A stretch of DNA of 64,000 nucleotides from Halomonas sp. SSL-5 (GCF_030708455.1 NZ_JAUYWF010000012.1:44045-108044), one strand, 5' to 3'; positions 33,431 through 42,883 are shown, numbered from the stretch's first letter. Notes: a model not told the origin generated them from the letters alone. Program-made: numbers and translations.

Positions 33431-33944
33431 GCTGGCCACGCTCGGGAATGATCAGGTTCGCGAAGTTGCAGGGCCGGTGCCGGCTGTCGAGCTGCTCGGC
33501 GAGGATGCCATCCCAGGCGGTACGGCAGGCACCGGTGGAGCCGGGCAGGCAGAAGAGCACGGTGGCGTTGGCAAGCCCGCCCAGGCAGCGGCTCTGCACC
33601 GTGGAGCTGCCGATCTCCTGCCAGCTCAGCTGGCGAAACAGCTCCCCGAAGCCCTCGATCCGCTTGTCCAGCAGTACCGATACCGCCTCCGGCGTGGAGT
33701 CGCGTCCGGTGAAGCCGGTGCCGCCGGTGGTGAGTACCACCTGGATCTCGGGGTCGGCGATCCAGGCGGAGACTTCGGCGCGAATCCGGTAGACATCGTC
33801 GGGGACGATGCGCTTGTCGGCCAGGCGGTGGCCCGCGGCGGTCAGGCGCTCGACCAGCGCCTGACCGCTGCGGTCGGTCTCCTCGGTGCGGGTGTCGGAG
33901 ATCGTCAGCACCGCGATGGTGAGGGGGATCATCGGTTCGCTCAT
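33423..33944 (-). CDS. moaB: Molybdenum cofactor biosynthesis protein B
   Basis: This 173-residue MoaB/Mog-family protein contains LTISDTRTEETDRSG, VVLTTGGTGFTGRD and LPGSTGACRTAWDGIL. It probably adenylylates molybdopterin before MoeA acts. The ATG at 33942-33944 follows AAAGGA and overlaps the stop of the DUF1244 gene (ATGA). Longer upstream forms were rejected because they run antisense-like through the DUF1244 gene. Confidence 0.92.
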   Translation of the reverse strand: MSEPMIPLTIAVLTISDTRTEETDRSGQALVERLTAAGHRLADKRIVPDDVYRIRAEVSAWIADPEIQVVLTTGGTGFTGRDSTPEAVSVLLDKRIEGFGELFRQLSWQEIGSSTVQSRCLGGLANATVLFCLPGSTGACRTAWDGILAEQLDSRHRPCNFANLIIPERGQHA

Positions 33945-34264
33945 GCGTCCTTTCGCTCCTGCTTGGCGGCCTGGCGTGCCGCGAAGGCGGCCTGCTGTTC
34001 CGGCGTGGCCTCCTGCTGATACTTCTCCTTCCACTCGGCGTAGGGCATGCCGTAGACATGCTCGCGGGCCTGGTCGTAGTCGAGCTCGGCACCGTGGTCC
34101 TCGGCGGCGGTCACCAGCCACTTGGAGAGGCAGTTGCGGCAGAAGTCGGCGAGGATCATCAGGTCGATGTTCTGCACGTCCTTGTGCTCGTCCAGATGAC
34201 GCAGCAGGCGACGGAAGGCGGCCGCCTCGAGTTCGGTGCGTGTCGTCTCATCCAGGTGTTGCAT
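33941..34264 (-). CDS. DUF1244 family protein
   Basis: This 107-residue protein is dominated by a compact helical domain (about 8-85) with the conserved FCRNCLSKWLVTAAEDHG and YGMPYAEWKEKYQ. The CRNC pair is conserved in the family; its function is unknown to me. A charged, alanine-rich tail follows. The ATG at 34262-34264 has GGAG at proper spacing; a GTG three codons earlier is less likely. It is coupled to moaB, which links it loosely to molybdenum cofactor synthesis. Confidence 0.8.
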   Translation of the reverse strand: MQHLDETTRTELEAAAFRRLLRHLDEHKDVQNIDLMILADFCRNCLSKWLVTAAEDHGAELDYDQAREHVYGMPYAEWKEKYQQEATPEQQAAFAARQAAKQERKDA

Positions 34265-34300
34265 GGGGATCACTCCATCCGGTGGTAGGCATCCAGCATA

Positions 34301-34328
34301 ACAAAAGACACCGCCCGCAGGCGGTGTC
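34301..34328 (-). terminator. Terminator of the formate dehydrogenase operon
   Basis: The stem GACACCGCC/GGCGGTGTC with a four-base loop is followed, on the minus strand, by TTTTGT. It separates the fdh genes from the DUF1244-moaB-moeA genes downstream, which therefore need their own promoter or read-through. Confidence 0.8.
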
Positions 34329-34350
34329 GAAGGTGGTTCGATCCATCATG

Positions 34351-35424
34351 CTAGGCGGAGCTCTGCGGCGAGGAGCCGCCTGTCTCCTCCTGGCTGTCGG
34401 TGGCGAGCTGGTCTTCGGGCACGGCGCTCTCCTTCACCTCCTCATACCATAGGTTGTGGTGCTCCTTGGCCCAGGTCTCGTCGACATAACCAGTGGCCAT
34501 GCCTTCGAAGGAGCCCTCGGTGCCGAGGGTGCCGATGTAGATATGGCCAAACGCCACCGCGGTGAGGCCCAACGCGCCGATGCCATGCACCAGGTTGGCC
34601 CACTGCATGGTGTCACGCGCCTGGCCATAGTTGGGGAAGTCCAGCACGAAGCCGCTGATGATGACCACCACCCCGGCGGTTGCCAGCAGCCAGTACCAGA
34701 CCTTCTCGCCGGCATTGGCGAAGCCTGCGTCGGGATGCTCCTTGCCGACCAGGCCGCCACCCTTGCGGAACCAGTCGATGTCATGCTTCTTCGGCAGGTT
34801 GTGCACCAGCAGCTTGGCCAGCAGGATCAGCAGCAGGATGCCGAAGAGTGGCCCCAGGTAGTTGTGCACCAGCTTGGAGGCCGACACCATGGCGCCCCAG
34901 GCGCCGGCGCCGAACAGCGGGTAGAACACATGCTTGCCGTAGAGGAGGGTGAGGCCCGACAGGGCGAGCAGGATGAACAGCGTGGCCACGCTCCAGTGCA
35001 GCGAACGCGACACGAGGCTCCAGCGCAGAAGCTTCCGGCCCGTGCGTGGCTCATCCAGCTTCTTGCGCCCGGCAATCAGGTAGAAGAGCACGATCATCAC
35101 CAGCATGCCGCCGATCACGATCAGGCCGTAGGGTGACACCCAGCGGTTGCGCCATTGGCGCCAGGTCTCGCCGCTGGCATTGACCAGGTTGTAGGTGGAG
35201 TCGAAGCGGCTGTCGCGATAGTTGGCATCGACCTCGCCGCTGCGCACCTGCCGCCAGGTGTCGGCATCCACCGCCGGCACCGCGAAGCCTGCCTCGCCCT
35301 CGGGATCCGCCTGGGCGTGGACGCCCTGGGAGAGCGCCAGGCCGACTACCAGCACCAGGGCCGGCAGCACCAGGGCCAGCAGCGGCAGTCGCCATAGCGA
35401 CCGCCAATCAGTGAAGTGGCTCAT
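34351..35424 (-). CDS. fdhC: Formate dehydrogenase cytochrome b (gamma) subunit
   Basis: This 357-residue protein has an N-terminal hydrophobic leader (about 12-35), a periplasmic segment of about 65 residues, a further helix (about 98-118) and the four-helix di-haem cytochrome b core. Histidines in RSLHWSVATLF, LVHNYLGPLFG and LVHGIGALGLTAVAFGHIYIG are the expected haem ligands. It anchors the enzyme and passes electrons to quinone. A charged C-terminal tail is present. It is the last gene of the fdh operon. The symbol follows common usage for this subunit. Confidence 0.88.
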   Translation of the reverse strand: MSHFTDWRSLWRLPLLALVLPALVLVVGLALSQGVHAQADPEGEAGFAVPAVDADTWRQVRSGEVDANYRDSRFDSTYNLVNASGETWRQWRNRWVSPYGLIVIGGMLVMIVLFYLIAGRKKLDEPRTGRKLLRWSLVSRSLHWSVATLFILLALSGLTLLYGKHVFYPLFGAGAWGAMVSASKLVHNYLGPLFGILLLILLAKLLVHNLPKKHDIDWFRKGGGLVGKEHPDAGFANAGEKVWYWLLATAGVVVIISGFVLDFPNYGQARDTMQWANLVHGIGALGLTAVAFGHIYIGTLGTEGSFEGMATGYVDETWAKEHHNLWYEEVKESAVPEDQLATDSQEETGGSSPQSSA

Positions 35425-35436
35425 GAGATCACCTCC

Positions 35437-36090
35437 TCAGCCCTGGCGGGCGGCGTCGTAAGCGAGAGAGTCCGCCGCCGCGGCGTCGGGCTGACCCGCC
35501 CGGGTACGCTCCTGCTCGCGCCGCGGGTTGCCGGACCAGCCACCATCCTTGTGGCCACGCTGGACGACCCGCTGGCGGAAGATATCGGCGATCTCCTGGG
35601 CATCGCCGGCCAGCAGCGCCTTGGTGGAGCACATCTCGGCGCACAGCGGCAGCTTGCCCTCCTCGATGCGGTTGGCACCGTACTTCTGGTACTCCTCCTC
35701 CTTGGTTTCCGCCGGGCCGCCGGCACAGAAGGTGCACTTGTCCATCTTGCCGCGCTCGCCGAAGGCGTTCTGCTGGGGGAACTGCGGGGCGCCGAAGGGG
35801 CACGCATAGAGGCAGTAGCCGCAGCCGATGCACAGGTCCTTGTCATGCAGCACGATGCCGTCGTCGGTCTTGTAGAAGCAGTCGGTGGGGCAGACCGCCA
35901 TGCAGGGCGCGTCGTCGCAGTGCATGCAGGCCACCGAGATCGAGACCTCCTCGGGCTCGCCGTCGTTGAGGGTCACCACGCGACGGCGCTGGATGCCCCA
36001 GTCGGTCTCGTTGGCGTTCTTGCAGGCGGTAACGCAGCCGTTGCACTCGATGCAGCGTTCCGCGTCGCACATGAATTTCATCTGGGCCAT
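35437..36090 (-). CDS. fdhB: Formate dehydrogenase iron-sulfur (beta) subunit
   Basis: This 217-residue ferredoxin-like subunit has four cysteine groups for [4Fe-4S] clusters: CIECNGCVTAC, CMHCDDAPCMAVCP, CIGCGYCLYACP, and CTFC with CAEMC. Unlike E. coli FdnH it has no C-terminal membrane helix, so it is held by the alpha and gamma subunits. It moves electrons from the molybdenum site to cytochrome b. It has no signal of its own and is probably co-exported with the Tat-bearing alpha subunit. Confidence 0.92.
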   Translation of the reverse strand: MAQMKFMCDAERCIECNGCVTACKNANETDWGIQRRRVVTLNDGEPEEVSISVACMHCDDAPCMAVCPTDCFYKTDDGIVLHDKDLCIGCGYCLYACPFGAPQFPQQNAFGERGKMDKCTFCAGGPAETKEEEYQKYGANRIEEGKLPLCAEMCSTKALLAGDAQEIADIFRQRVVQRGHKDGGWSGNPRREQERTRAGQPDAAAADSLAYDAARQG

Positions 36091-36145
36091 GATAGTCTCC
36101 TCGTCGCGGGACGGGCCGGGCCCATCCCGCGTGTTTCGTCAGGCG

Positions 36146-38998
36146 TCAGGCGCGCTCGATGCGGCACAGGGTGCACTTGGTTTCCTGCATCTGGGTCACG
36201 GAGTCGTAGCCGTAGGTGGTGGCGGTGTTGGCCGCCTCGCCCAGCACATAGGGTGCCGAGCCCTCCGGGTAGACATCGTGGAGGCTCTCGCCCTGGAACA
36301 TGCCGCCGAAGTGGAAGGGCATGAACACCACCTCCCGGGCGACCCGCGGGGTGACCAGCGCCTTGACCCTGACGCGACCGCCCTCGGCACCCTCGACCCA
36401 GACGTCGTCGCCCTCGGCGATGCCCAGGTCGTTGGCCAGCGCCGGGTTGATCTCGACGAACATCTCCTGCTGCAGCTCGGCCAGCCAGGACATGGAACGC
36501 GTCTCCTCGCCGCCGCCTTCGTATTCCACCAGGCGTCCGGAGGTGAGGATGATCGGGTAATCCCCGGTCACATCCTGTTCCTGGATGCTCTTGTAGAGCG
36601 TCGGCAGGCGGTAGTGGGAGGCCACGTCGTCCCAGGTCGGGTAGTCCTCGACCAGGTCGCGGCGGCTGGTGTAGAGCGGCTCGCGGTGCTTGGGAATGGG
36701 GTCGGGGAAGGTCCAGACGTTGCAGCGCGCCTTGGCGTTCCCGAAGGGCGCACATTCGTGGGCGATGGCCACGCGCTGGATGCCGCCGGAGAGGTCGGTC
36801 TTCCAGTTCTTGCCCTCGGCCTCGGCCTGCTCTTGGGCGGTCAGGTCGTCCCACCAGCCCAGGTCCTTGAGCATCTCGGCGGTGAACTCGGGGTAGCCAT
36901 CCTCGAGCTCGGAGCCCTCGCTGAACGAGCCGTCGGCGAGGATGTTCTCGCCATTGCGTTCGATGCCGAAGCGGGCGCGGAAGGTCAGCCCGCCTTCGGA
37001 CACCTTCTTGCTGGTGTCATAGAGGATCGGTGTGCCGGGGTGGCCCATCTCGGCGGTGCCCCAGCAGGGCCAGGGCAGGCCGTAGTAGTCGCCGTCGGCG
37101 GGTCCGCCCTCGGCCTTGAGGTCGCGGAAGCTGAAGGTATGCCAGTTCTGCTGGTGGGCCTTGAGCCGCTCCGGACTCTGGCCGGTGTAGCCTACCGTCC
37201 ACATGCCGGCGTTGAACTCGCGGGTGATGTCCTCGATCAGCGGCTCGTCGCCATTCATCTGGAAGTTCTTGACGAGTTGGTCGCCGAAGCCCAGCTTCCT
37301 GGCCAGCAGGTACATGATCTCGTGGTCGGGCTTGGCCTCGAACAGCGGATCGATCACCTTGTCGCGCCACTGGATCGAGCGGTTGGTGGCGGTGACGCTG
37401 CCGGTGGTCTCGAACTGGGTCGCCGCCGGCAGCAGGTAGACGCCGTCCTGGCGGCCATGCATCACGCCCGCCACGGTGGGGTAGGGGTCGACGATGACCA
37501 TCATCTCCAGCTGCTGCATGGCCTTCTGCATCTCGGGGCCGCGGGTCTGGGAGTTGACGGCATGGCCCCAGTAGAACATCGCCTTGAGCTGGGTGCGCTG
37601 GGTGATGTTGGCGTCGTCCTCGAGGACCCCGTCGACCCAACGCGACACCGTGATGCCGTTGGTGTACATGGGCTGGCCGTCGGCGTACTCGGTCTGGTCG
37701 AAGCGGCCCTTCAGCCACTCGTAGTCGAGGTCCCAGACCCGCGCCCAGTGCTTCCAGGCGCCTTCGGCCAGGCCGTAGTAGCCCGGCAGGGAGTGGGACA
37801 TCAGGCCCAGGTCGGTAGCGCCCTGGACGTTGTCGTGGCCACGGAAGATGTTGGCGCCGCCGCCGGACTTGCCGATATTGCCCAGCGCCAGTTCGAGGAT
37901 GCAGTAGGCCCGGGTGTTGTTGTTGCCGGTGGTGTGCTGGGTCCCCCCCATGCACCACACCACGCACCCCGGGCGGTTCTCGGCCAGGCGGCGGGCGGTG
38001 TCGAACATCTGCGCTTCGGGCACGCCGGTGATGCGCTCCACCTCATCGGGGGTGAAGTTGGCCACCTCGGCACGCACCTCGTCCAGGGCGTAGACGCGCT
38101 GGTCGATGTACTCGCGATCCTCCCACCCGTTGGCAAAGATGTGCCACAGCAGGCCCCAGATGAAGGCCACGTCGGACCCCGGACGGATGCGCACGTAGCT
38201 GTCGGCCTTGGCTGCGGTGCGGGTGAAGCGCGGATCGACGACGATGATCTGCGCCTGGCTGCGCTCCTTGGCCAGCAGGATGTGCTGCATGGCGACCGGG
38301 TGCGCCTCGCTGGGGTTGGAGCCGATGAACATGATCGACTTGCTGTTCTGGATATCGTTGAGCGAGTTGGTCATCGCCCCGTAGCCCCAGGTGTTGGCCA
38401 CCCCGGCCACGGTGGTGGAGTGGCAGATGCGCGCCTGGTGGTCGGTATTGTTGGTACCGGCCAGGGCGGCGAACTTGCGCATCAGGTAGGCCTGTTCGTT
38501 GTTGAACTTGGCCGAGCCCAGCCAGTAGATGCTGTCGGGGCCATGCTGCTCGGAGAGCTGGAGTACCTTGTCGCCGATCTCCTCGATGGCGTCCTCCCAG
38601 CTCAGGCGCTGCCACTCGCCGCCCACCAGCTTCATGGGGTACTTGAGGCGGCGGCTGGAGTGGCCGTGCTGTCGCAGCGAGGCGCCCTTGGCACAGTGGG
38701 CGCCGCGGTTGATCGGGTGGTCGAAGGCCGGCTCCTGCTTGGTCCAGACCCCCTCCTGCACCTCGGCGTAGACGCCGCAGCCCACCGAGCAGTGGGAGCA
38801 GACGGTACGCTTGGTCTCCACCGGGGCGTCGGAATATGCCGTCTTCTCGGCCGCCTCGGCGCGGCGCATCATCGGGGTGCCCATGAAACCGGCGGCGGCC
38901 AGGCCGCCGGTGGTCGCACCGCTCCGCTTGAGGAACTGGCGACGGGAAATGCCCAGGCCCTGGGGCCGCTGGGACTGTGTCTTACGAGTCAGACGCAT
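36146..38998 (-). CDS. fdhA: Formate dehydrogenase catalytic (alpha) subunit, cysteine type, Tat-exported
   Basis: This is a 950-residue molybdopterin oxidoreductase. The Tat signal is SRRQFLKRSG with a hydrophobic region to about residue 50. The [4Fe-4S] site is C67, C70, C74 and C102. The metal ligand is C192 in HQARICHSTT, where E. coli FdnG has selenocysteine. H193 follows, as needed for formate oxidation. The ATG at 38996-38998 lies nine bases after GAGGAGAG; an upstream in-frame start would span that site. It oxidises formate to CO2 in the periplasm. Confidence 0.94.
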   Translation of the reverse strand: MRLTRKTQSQRPQGLGISRRQFLKRSGATTGGLAAAGFMGTPMMRRAEAAEKTAYSDAPVETKRTVCSHCSVGCGVYAEVQEGVWTKQEPAFDHPINRGAHCAKGASLRQHGHSSRRLKYPMKLVGGEWQRLSWEDAIEEIGDKVLQLSEQHGPDSIYWLGSAKFNNEQAYLMRKFAALAGTNNTDHQARICHSTTVAGVANTWGYGAMTNSLNDIQNSKSIMFIGSNPSEAHPVAMQHILLAKERSQAQIIVVDPRFTRTAAKADSYVRIRPGSDVAFIWGLLWHIFANGWEDREYIDQRVYALDEVRAEVANFTPDEVERITGVPEAQMFDTARRLAENRPGCVVWCMGGTQHTTGNNNTRAYCILELALGNIGKSGGGANIFRGHDNVQGATDLGLMSHSLPGYYGLAEGAWKHWARVWDLDYEWLKGRFDQTEYADGQPMYTNGITVSRWVDGVLEDDANITQRTQLKAMFYWGHAVNSQTRGPEMQKAMQQLEMMVIVDPYPTVAGVMHGRQDGVYLLPAATQFETTGSVTATNRSIQWRDKVIDPLFEAKPDHEIMYLLARKLGFGDQLVKNFQMNGDEPLIEDITREFNAGMWTVGYTGQSPERLKAHQQNWHTFSFRDLKAEGGPADGDYYGLPWPCWGTAEMGHPGTPILYDTSKKVSEGGLTFRARFGIERNGENILADGSFSEGSELEDGYPEFTAEMLKDLGWWDDLTAQEQAEAEGKNWKTDLSGGIQRVAIAHECAPFGNAKARCNVWTFPDPIPKHREPLYTSRRDLVEDYPTWDDVASHYRLPTLYKSIQEQDVTGDYPIILTSGRLVEYEGGGEETRSMSWLAELQQEMFVEINPALANDLGIAEGDDVWVEGAEGGRVRVKALVTPRVAREVVFMPFHFGGMFQGESLHDVYPEGSAPYVLGEAANTATTYGYDSVTQMQETKCTLCRIERA

Positions 38999-39024
38999 GA
39001 CATCTCTCTCCTCGCTGGCGGCCG

Positions 39025-39228
39025 TCAATCACGCAGGGTGGCGTAGTAGGCCCGGATATGGGGTGTTTCGTGGTAGTGGCTGTCGGCCTTCTGGGGGGCG
39101 GCCTTCTCCACGCTATCGGCCTGGACCAGGCTCACATGGCCCACGGCGGCAGCGGCACCCGCGGCGGCGGTGCCGGCGCCCAGGGTCTTCAGGAAGCGCC
39201 GGCGCTCCGGGTTGCTTGACGTGCGCAT
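39025..39228 (-). CDS. Small Tat-signal protein of formate dehydrogenase operons
   Basis: This 67-residue protein is mostly a Tat leader (RRRFLKTLGAGTAAAGAAAAVG) plus a short tail ending HETPHIRAYYATLRD. Such small proteins are regularly found just upstream of fdhA in this operon type and are known as formate dehydrogenase region Tat-signal proteins. The role is uncertain. The ATG at 39226-39228 follows GAGGAGA. The gap to fdhA is 26 bp. Confidence 0.85.
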   Translation of the reverse strand: MRTSSNPERRRFLKTLGAGTAAAGAAAAVGHVSLVQADSVEKAAPQKADSHYHETPHIRAYYATLRD

Positions 39229-39321
39229 GGTGGTCTCCTCTCTCATGTTCTTCTCGGTATTGGCTTCTCGTTATTGTTCTGATGGCCGCCCATCGGCCTC
39301 GCTAGCTTGGTTCCTGGCGGG

Positions 39322-39972
39322 TCAGGGCTCGAGGATCCTGACCGGGGTGCGCTCTGCCTCTGCGGCCAACTGGCTTCGCTCCCGGGTGATGAAGGCCACG
39401 CCCAGCTTTCCTACCTGAGCATAGAAGGCGGTGTCGACTCGGGCCAGATCGCCCAGACAACGCTCAGTCCATGGTGCGAGGTGTGACATGAAGAAGGCCG
39501 CGGTCTGCGGCGAGCGGTCGTCGATCAGCATGGCCATGATCTCGAGCAGGGCGGCCAGGTGATCCTCGGGGTCGCGGCTGGATTCACTGCGCGTGAAGCC
39601 CAGTCGGCGCAGGTCCTCGCGCAGCGCCACCAGCGCCTGGTCCATCAACTCGCCGTTGCGGTACCAGGAGGCGTAGGGGGTGATCTCGCCCTGGACCACG
39701 CCCACCAGGTGGCGGAAATGCGCGCGCTCGAGCTCGCTCGGGGTGGCGTCGGCGGCGGCCCGGCCGAGGGCCACCAGCGTTGATGCGACCGGGTCCTGGT
39801 TCTCCTCGGCAGCTCCTTCGATCTCGATTCCGGCGAGCCAGGCCAGCAGCTCCCCGTCGGCGGGTTCGCGTATCAGGCGCGCCAGCAGCCGATACAGGTC
39901 GGCGCGCAGCGCCTCCTGTTCCTCCGCGGGCTCTGTGGCGGCCGGCGTGGCCGAGTTCATCTCCTGGCGCAT
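39322..39972 (-). CDS. TorD/DmsD-type redox enzyme chaperone
   Basis: This 216-residue all-helical protein of the TorD family contains LRADLYRLLARLIREP, FRHLVGVVQGEITPYASWYRNGELMD (given in part) and DPEDHLAALLEIMAMLI. Such chaperones bind Tat leaders and help Moco insertion into their partner; the likely client is FdhA or the small Tat protein. The first ATG has GAAGG at good spacing. The next gene upstream ends four bases before it. Confidence 0.87.
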   Translation of the reverse strand: MRQEMNSATPAATEPAEEQEALRADLYRLLARLIREPADGELLAWLAGIEIEGAAEENQDPVASTLVALGRAAADATPSELERAHFRHLVGVVQGEITPYASWYRNGELMDQALVALREDLRRLGFTRSESSRDPEDHLAALLEIMAMLIDDRSPQTAAFFMSHLAPWTERCLGDLARVDTAFYAQVGKLGVAFITRERSQLAAEAERTPVRILEP

Positions 39973-39976
39973 GGCA

Positions 39977-41695
39977 TTACACCTTCAATTGGGAGTCGGG
40001 GTCGCGGACCATGCCCTGGTATACGTCCTTGACGCGGCAGTCCTCGCACATCTCCAGTCGCGCAGCGGCGTCGCCGGCGAAGTAGGGATGATCGGCCAGC
40101 TTCGCCTTGATCGTGGCGATGGTGGCCGCGTTGGCGAAGGGCTTGCCGCAGCGCGTGCAGCAGAAGGGCGCTTCCTCGTGACGAACCTGGCGCTCGGTAC
40201 GACTCGCATCGGCCAGGAAACCGGGCGCCAGGCGAATGGCATCCTCGGGGCAGGCCTCGGCGCACAGGCCGCACTGGACGCAGTCGGCTTCGCGATAGCT
40301 GAGCAGCGGGCTGTCGTCTCCGGTGGCCAGGGCCGGCGTGGGGCAGTTGCTGACGCAGGCGAAGCACAGCGTGCAGGCGTCGCGGTCGACCTCCAATCCG
40401 CCGTAGGCGGCGCCGGGCGGCATGGGGTGGCGCCGTCCGTCGGCCTTGCCGAGCGCCGTCAGGCGCGCCAGCACCTCCTCGAAGCGGTCGCGCTTGCGCT
40501 CGGCGGAGAGCACCAGGGGTTCATCGACGAGGGGCAGGTGCACCGGGTAGGCGTCCCGGGCGGCGCCATCGCCGCGCTGGATGCAGCGTATGCGGTCCGG
40601 CGCATGGCCCAGCGCCTCCAGCAGCGTGCGTGCCTGGGCGACCTGGTCGTCGATGAAGGCGGCCAGGCTGGCGGGCAGCTCGGGGTGTACCTGGATGCGC
40701 ACCTCGGCGGCGCCGGCGGCCAGGGCGGTGAGCCACTGGTCGTGGCCGGCATTGCCCAGCTCCTCGAGGGGGACATCGAGCACACCGCCGGCCGGCTCAT
40801 CCTCGGCCTCCAGGTCGCCGGCCTCGACGAAGCGCATCACCGCCGCCTTGCCGCCGGCCTGGCGATAGGCGTCCAGCCAGCTGACCAGCGCCTCCTGCTG
40901 ACGCGCCGGTTCCGGAAGGCGGAACTGTATGGCGCCGGTGGGGCAGGCGCTGGTGCAGCTGCCGACGCCCTGACAGAGGTAGGGGTCGATCTCGATGCGC
41001 GACTCGATGCGCCCCTTGTGACTCGAGATGGCGTCGGCGGGGCAGACCTCGAGGCAGCGTGTACAGCCGACATTGCCCGAGGCGGAGTGGGCGCAGAGGT
41101 CGGCGTTGATCTGGAAGTAGCGCGGCTTGTCGAACTCGCCGACCAGCTCGGCGAACGCGTCCAGGGCCTCATCGCACCCCGGGCCTCCCCAGGCGAGGTG
41201 GCGATAGCCGGGAGGGGGCAGCTCGAGCGCGAGCGCGGGGGAGCGGCCCAGGTCGAGGATCAGGTCGGCATGGCGACGGCCGAGCAGCGGCAGCGCCAGA
41301 TCGAGCCGCTCGTCGGGGCCGTGGAGGCTGACGCCGAATCGCCCCAGGTAGCCTTCGACGCGCAGCTGGCCCCGCTGGGTGGGTGTCAGGGTCTGGCAGG
41401 GTAGCCGCCGGGTGTTCTCCAGCAGCGCCTCGACCCCGGCGTCGTCGAGTGCCGCGTCGCCGGTGCTGGGCTCGGTAATCAGCAGCGCGATGGCGGCGAG
41501 CCCGCGGCCCTGCAGGCGCTGCGCTGCCAGGCGCACGCTGGTCTCGTCGCCGAGCAGCAGGGCGTGGCCGGCACTCTCGTAGGTGACACTGGCGGGGGTC
41601 AGGTTGACCGGCCAGGAGACACGCTGTCTAGCCGCCTCGCGGGCGCTGCGGTTGGCGGCGTCGTCCACGCTCACGGCGTCAATGGCAGATCTCAT
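39977..41695 (-). CDS. Polyferredoxin-like 4Fe-4S protein of the fdh operon
   Basis: This 572-residue protein is probably cytosolic, with no signal. Its 200-residue N-terminal part has few cysteines. Four [4Fe-4S] motifs follow in two pairs: GCTRCLEVCP with CQGVGSCTSACP, then CTLCFACVSNCP with CVQCGLCAEACP. The end has CCTRCG and CEDC, which look like a zinc ribbon or a fifth metal site. Homologues occur beside this fdh type, but the electron partner is unknown. It may serve maturation or electron transfer. Confidence 0.82.
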   Translation of the reverse strand: MRSAIDAVSVDDAANRSAREAARQRVSWPVNLTPASVTYESAGHALLLGDETSVRLAAQRLQGRGLAAIALLITEPSTGDAALDDAGVEALLENTRRLPCQTLTPTQRGQLRVEGYLGRFGVSLHGPDERLDLALPLLGRRHADLILDLGRSPALALELPPPGYRHLAWGGPGCDEALDAFAELVGEFDKPRYFQINADLCAHSASGNVGCTRCLEVCPADAISSHKGRIESRIEIDPYLCQGVGSCTSACPTGAIQFRLPEPARQQEALVSWLDAYRQAGGKAAVMRFVEAGDLEAEDEPAGGVLDVPLEELGNAGHDQWLTALAAGAAEVRIQVHPELPASLAAFIDDQVAQARTLLEALGHAPDRIRCIQRGDGAARDAYPVHLPLVDEPLVLSAERKRDRFEEVLARLTALGKADGRRHPMPPGAAYGGLEVDRDACTLCFACVSNCPTPALATGDDSPLLSYREADCVQCGLCAEACPEDAIRLAPGFLADASRTERQVRHEEAPFCCTRCGKPFANAATIATIKAKLADHPYFAGDAAARLEMCEDCRVKDVYQGMVRDPDSQLKV

Positions 41696-41797
41696 ACGCC
41701 CTCACGGTTATCGGTGTGGATAGCGCGTTATCGTTAGCGTGCTATTTTATTCGAAAATTTTAATAATGCATCACTCTTTTACAACTCTAGGCTGGCG

Positions 41798-42361
41798 TCA
41801 AACGCTACCTTGGTCCAGGGTGCGTGCATCGTCCGCCTCGCCGTGCTCTGCCACGGCCGTTTCCTCGCTGTCATCCTGCTCGACGGGGTGAGGGGCCGAG
41901 CGATCGGCATCCGTCGTCCCCCCCTGCCGATCGTCCCGGGCCGCGAGCTCCGTCTCCTCGGGTGCAGGGCGGGTCCAGCGTCGTAGTTGCTCCGCCACGT
42001 CACGGCCCAGGGGTTTCAGAACCTCGCGATAGTCCTCGTCATAGTCATCGAGCCCATCACGCACGCCGTAGTTCCCTGACGCCCACAGCCGGCGCAGGGC
42101 GCGCCGACGTAACTGGCGACTGACACCCTGCTTCAGGTAGGCGGAAAAGTCGGCGCCGGCAGGCAAGTCGTCGGGATCGGGGAGGGTGTGATCGAGGCTG
42201 CCAGGGGCCGACGCCTCTGGCTCGACCGCAGGCTCCTGCTGCGCGTCACCGGTGATCTCGTCCTCGGAAGGCTCGGGGGAGAGCGCTACCGGCTCCCGGT
42301 CGGGCTCGTCCGCCACCTCTTCCCCCAGCTTGCGGCGGGACCAGCGTTCGAAGCGGCTCAT
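41798..42361 (-). CDS. DUF3306 protein
   Basis: This 187-residue protein starts MSRFERWSRRKLGEE. A conserved central block, DFSAYLKQGVSRQLRRRALRRL followed by NYGVRDGLDDYDEDY, is flanked by long acidic, low-complexity regions. DUF3306 genes are found with DUF3305 and fdh genes, but their job is unknown. The start overlaps the DUF3305 stop by four bases (ATGA). Confidence 0.82.
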   Translation of the reverse strand: MSRFERWSRRKLGEEVADEPDREPVALSPEPSEDEITGDAQQEPAVEPEASAPGSLDHTLPDPDDLPAGADFSAYLKQGVSRQLRRRALRRLWASGNYGVRDGLDDYDEDYREVLKPLGRDVAEQLRRWTRPAPEETELAARDDRQGGTTDADRSAPHPVEQDDSEETAVAEHGEADDARTLDQGSV

Positions 42362-42789
42362 GGCGTCATCTCCCGGGCGCGGCCGGCGCCCTTGCGCTTC
42401 TTCTTGCGTCCCTCTTCCGGCGCCTCGCCGTGGCGGGCCAGGTAGGCCTCGAGCCAGGCCTGGATCGCCACCGGCATCGCCACGTCGAGCACCTGCTGTT
42501 CGCCGTCCATCCAGCTGGCGGCGACGTCCTGGCTGGCGGTGATCGCCGAGGGGACGGGAGCCTCGCCGGCATCGCCACAGCGCACGAAGAGTCGAGGGGT
42601 ATCGGAGGTCAGGTTGAAGCGGTAGGCGGCACGCTCGGTCATGGTCAGCTGCAGGGTCAGCGTCCAGGGGCCACCATCCCCGGGCGTCAGCTCGCGGATG
42701 AAGTGACGACGCGAGACGAATCCCTTGATACGGGTCGTCTCTTCATCCAGCGCAAGGCTTACGCTGCGGTGGTTGGTTACGGTTGTCAT
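42358..42789 (-). CDS. DUF3305 protein
   Basis: This 143-residue soluble protein has a core of mixed strands including YRFNLTSDTPRLFVRC and DVAMPVAIQAWLEAYLARHGE, and a lysine-rich tail KKKRKGAGR. DUF3305 proteins travel with DUF3306 and formate dehydrogenase genes. The ATG at 42787-42789 is preferred to one ten codons upstream because of a GAGAG site. It is divergent from fdhD with a 94-bp gap that should hold both promoters. Confidence 0.82.
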   Translation of the reverse strand: MTTVTNHRSVSLALDEETTRIKGFVSRRHFIRELTPGDGGPWTLTLQLTMTERAAYRFNLTSDTPRLFVRCGDAGEAPVPSAITASQDVAASWMDGEQQVLDVAMPVAIQAWLEAYLARHGEAPEEGRKKKRKGAGRAREMTP

Positions 42790-42883
42790 CGGGCGTCTCT
42801 CGAACATGAACAGGTGCATTAAAGACTTTCAGTATCGGCAATGCCATCATGACCCATCAACGTCTTTCAGGAGCCCGCACCGG

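Noticed and set aside
36146..38998. Selenocysteine codon in fdhA.
   Set aside because: The active-site residue is an ordinary cysteine codon (ARICHS); the frame is continuous and no SECIS element is needed.
35885..39046. Very long open frame on the plus strand across the formate dehydrogenase genes (also 3593-5038 minus, 10410-15093 plus, 21840-23456 minus, 29471-31048 minus, 58483-61302 plus).
   Set aside because: These are antisense frames kept open by high GC content. Their translations are low-complexity and match no family, while the opposite strands encode well-conserved enzymes.
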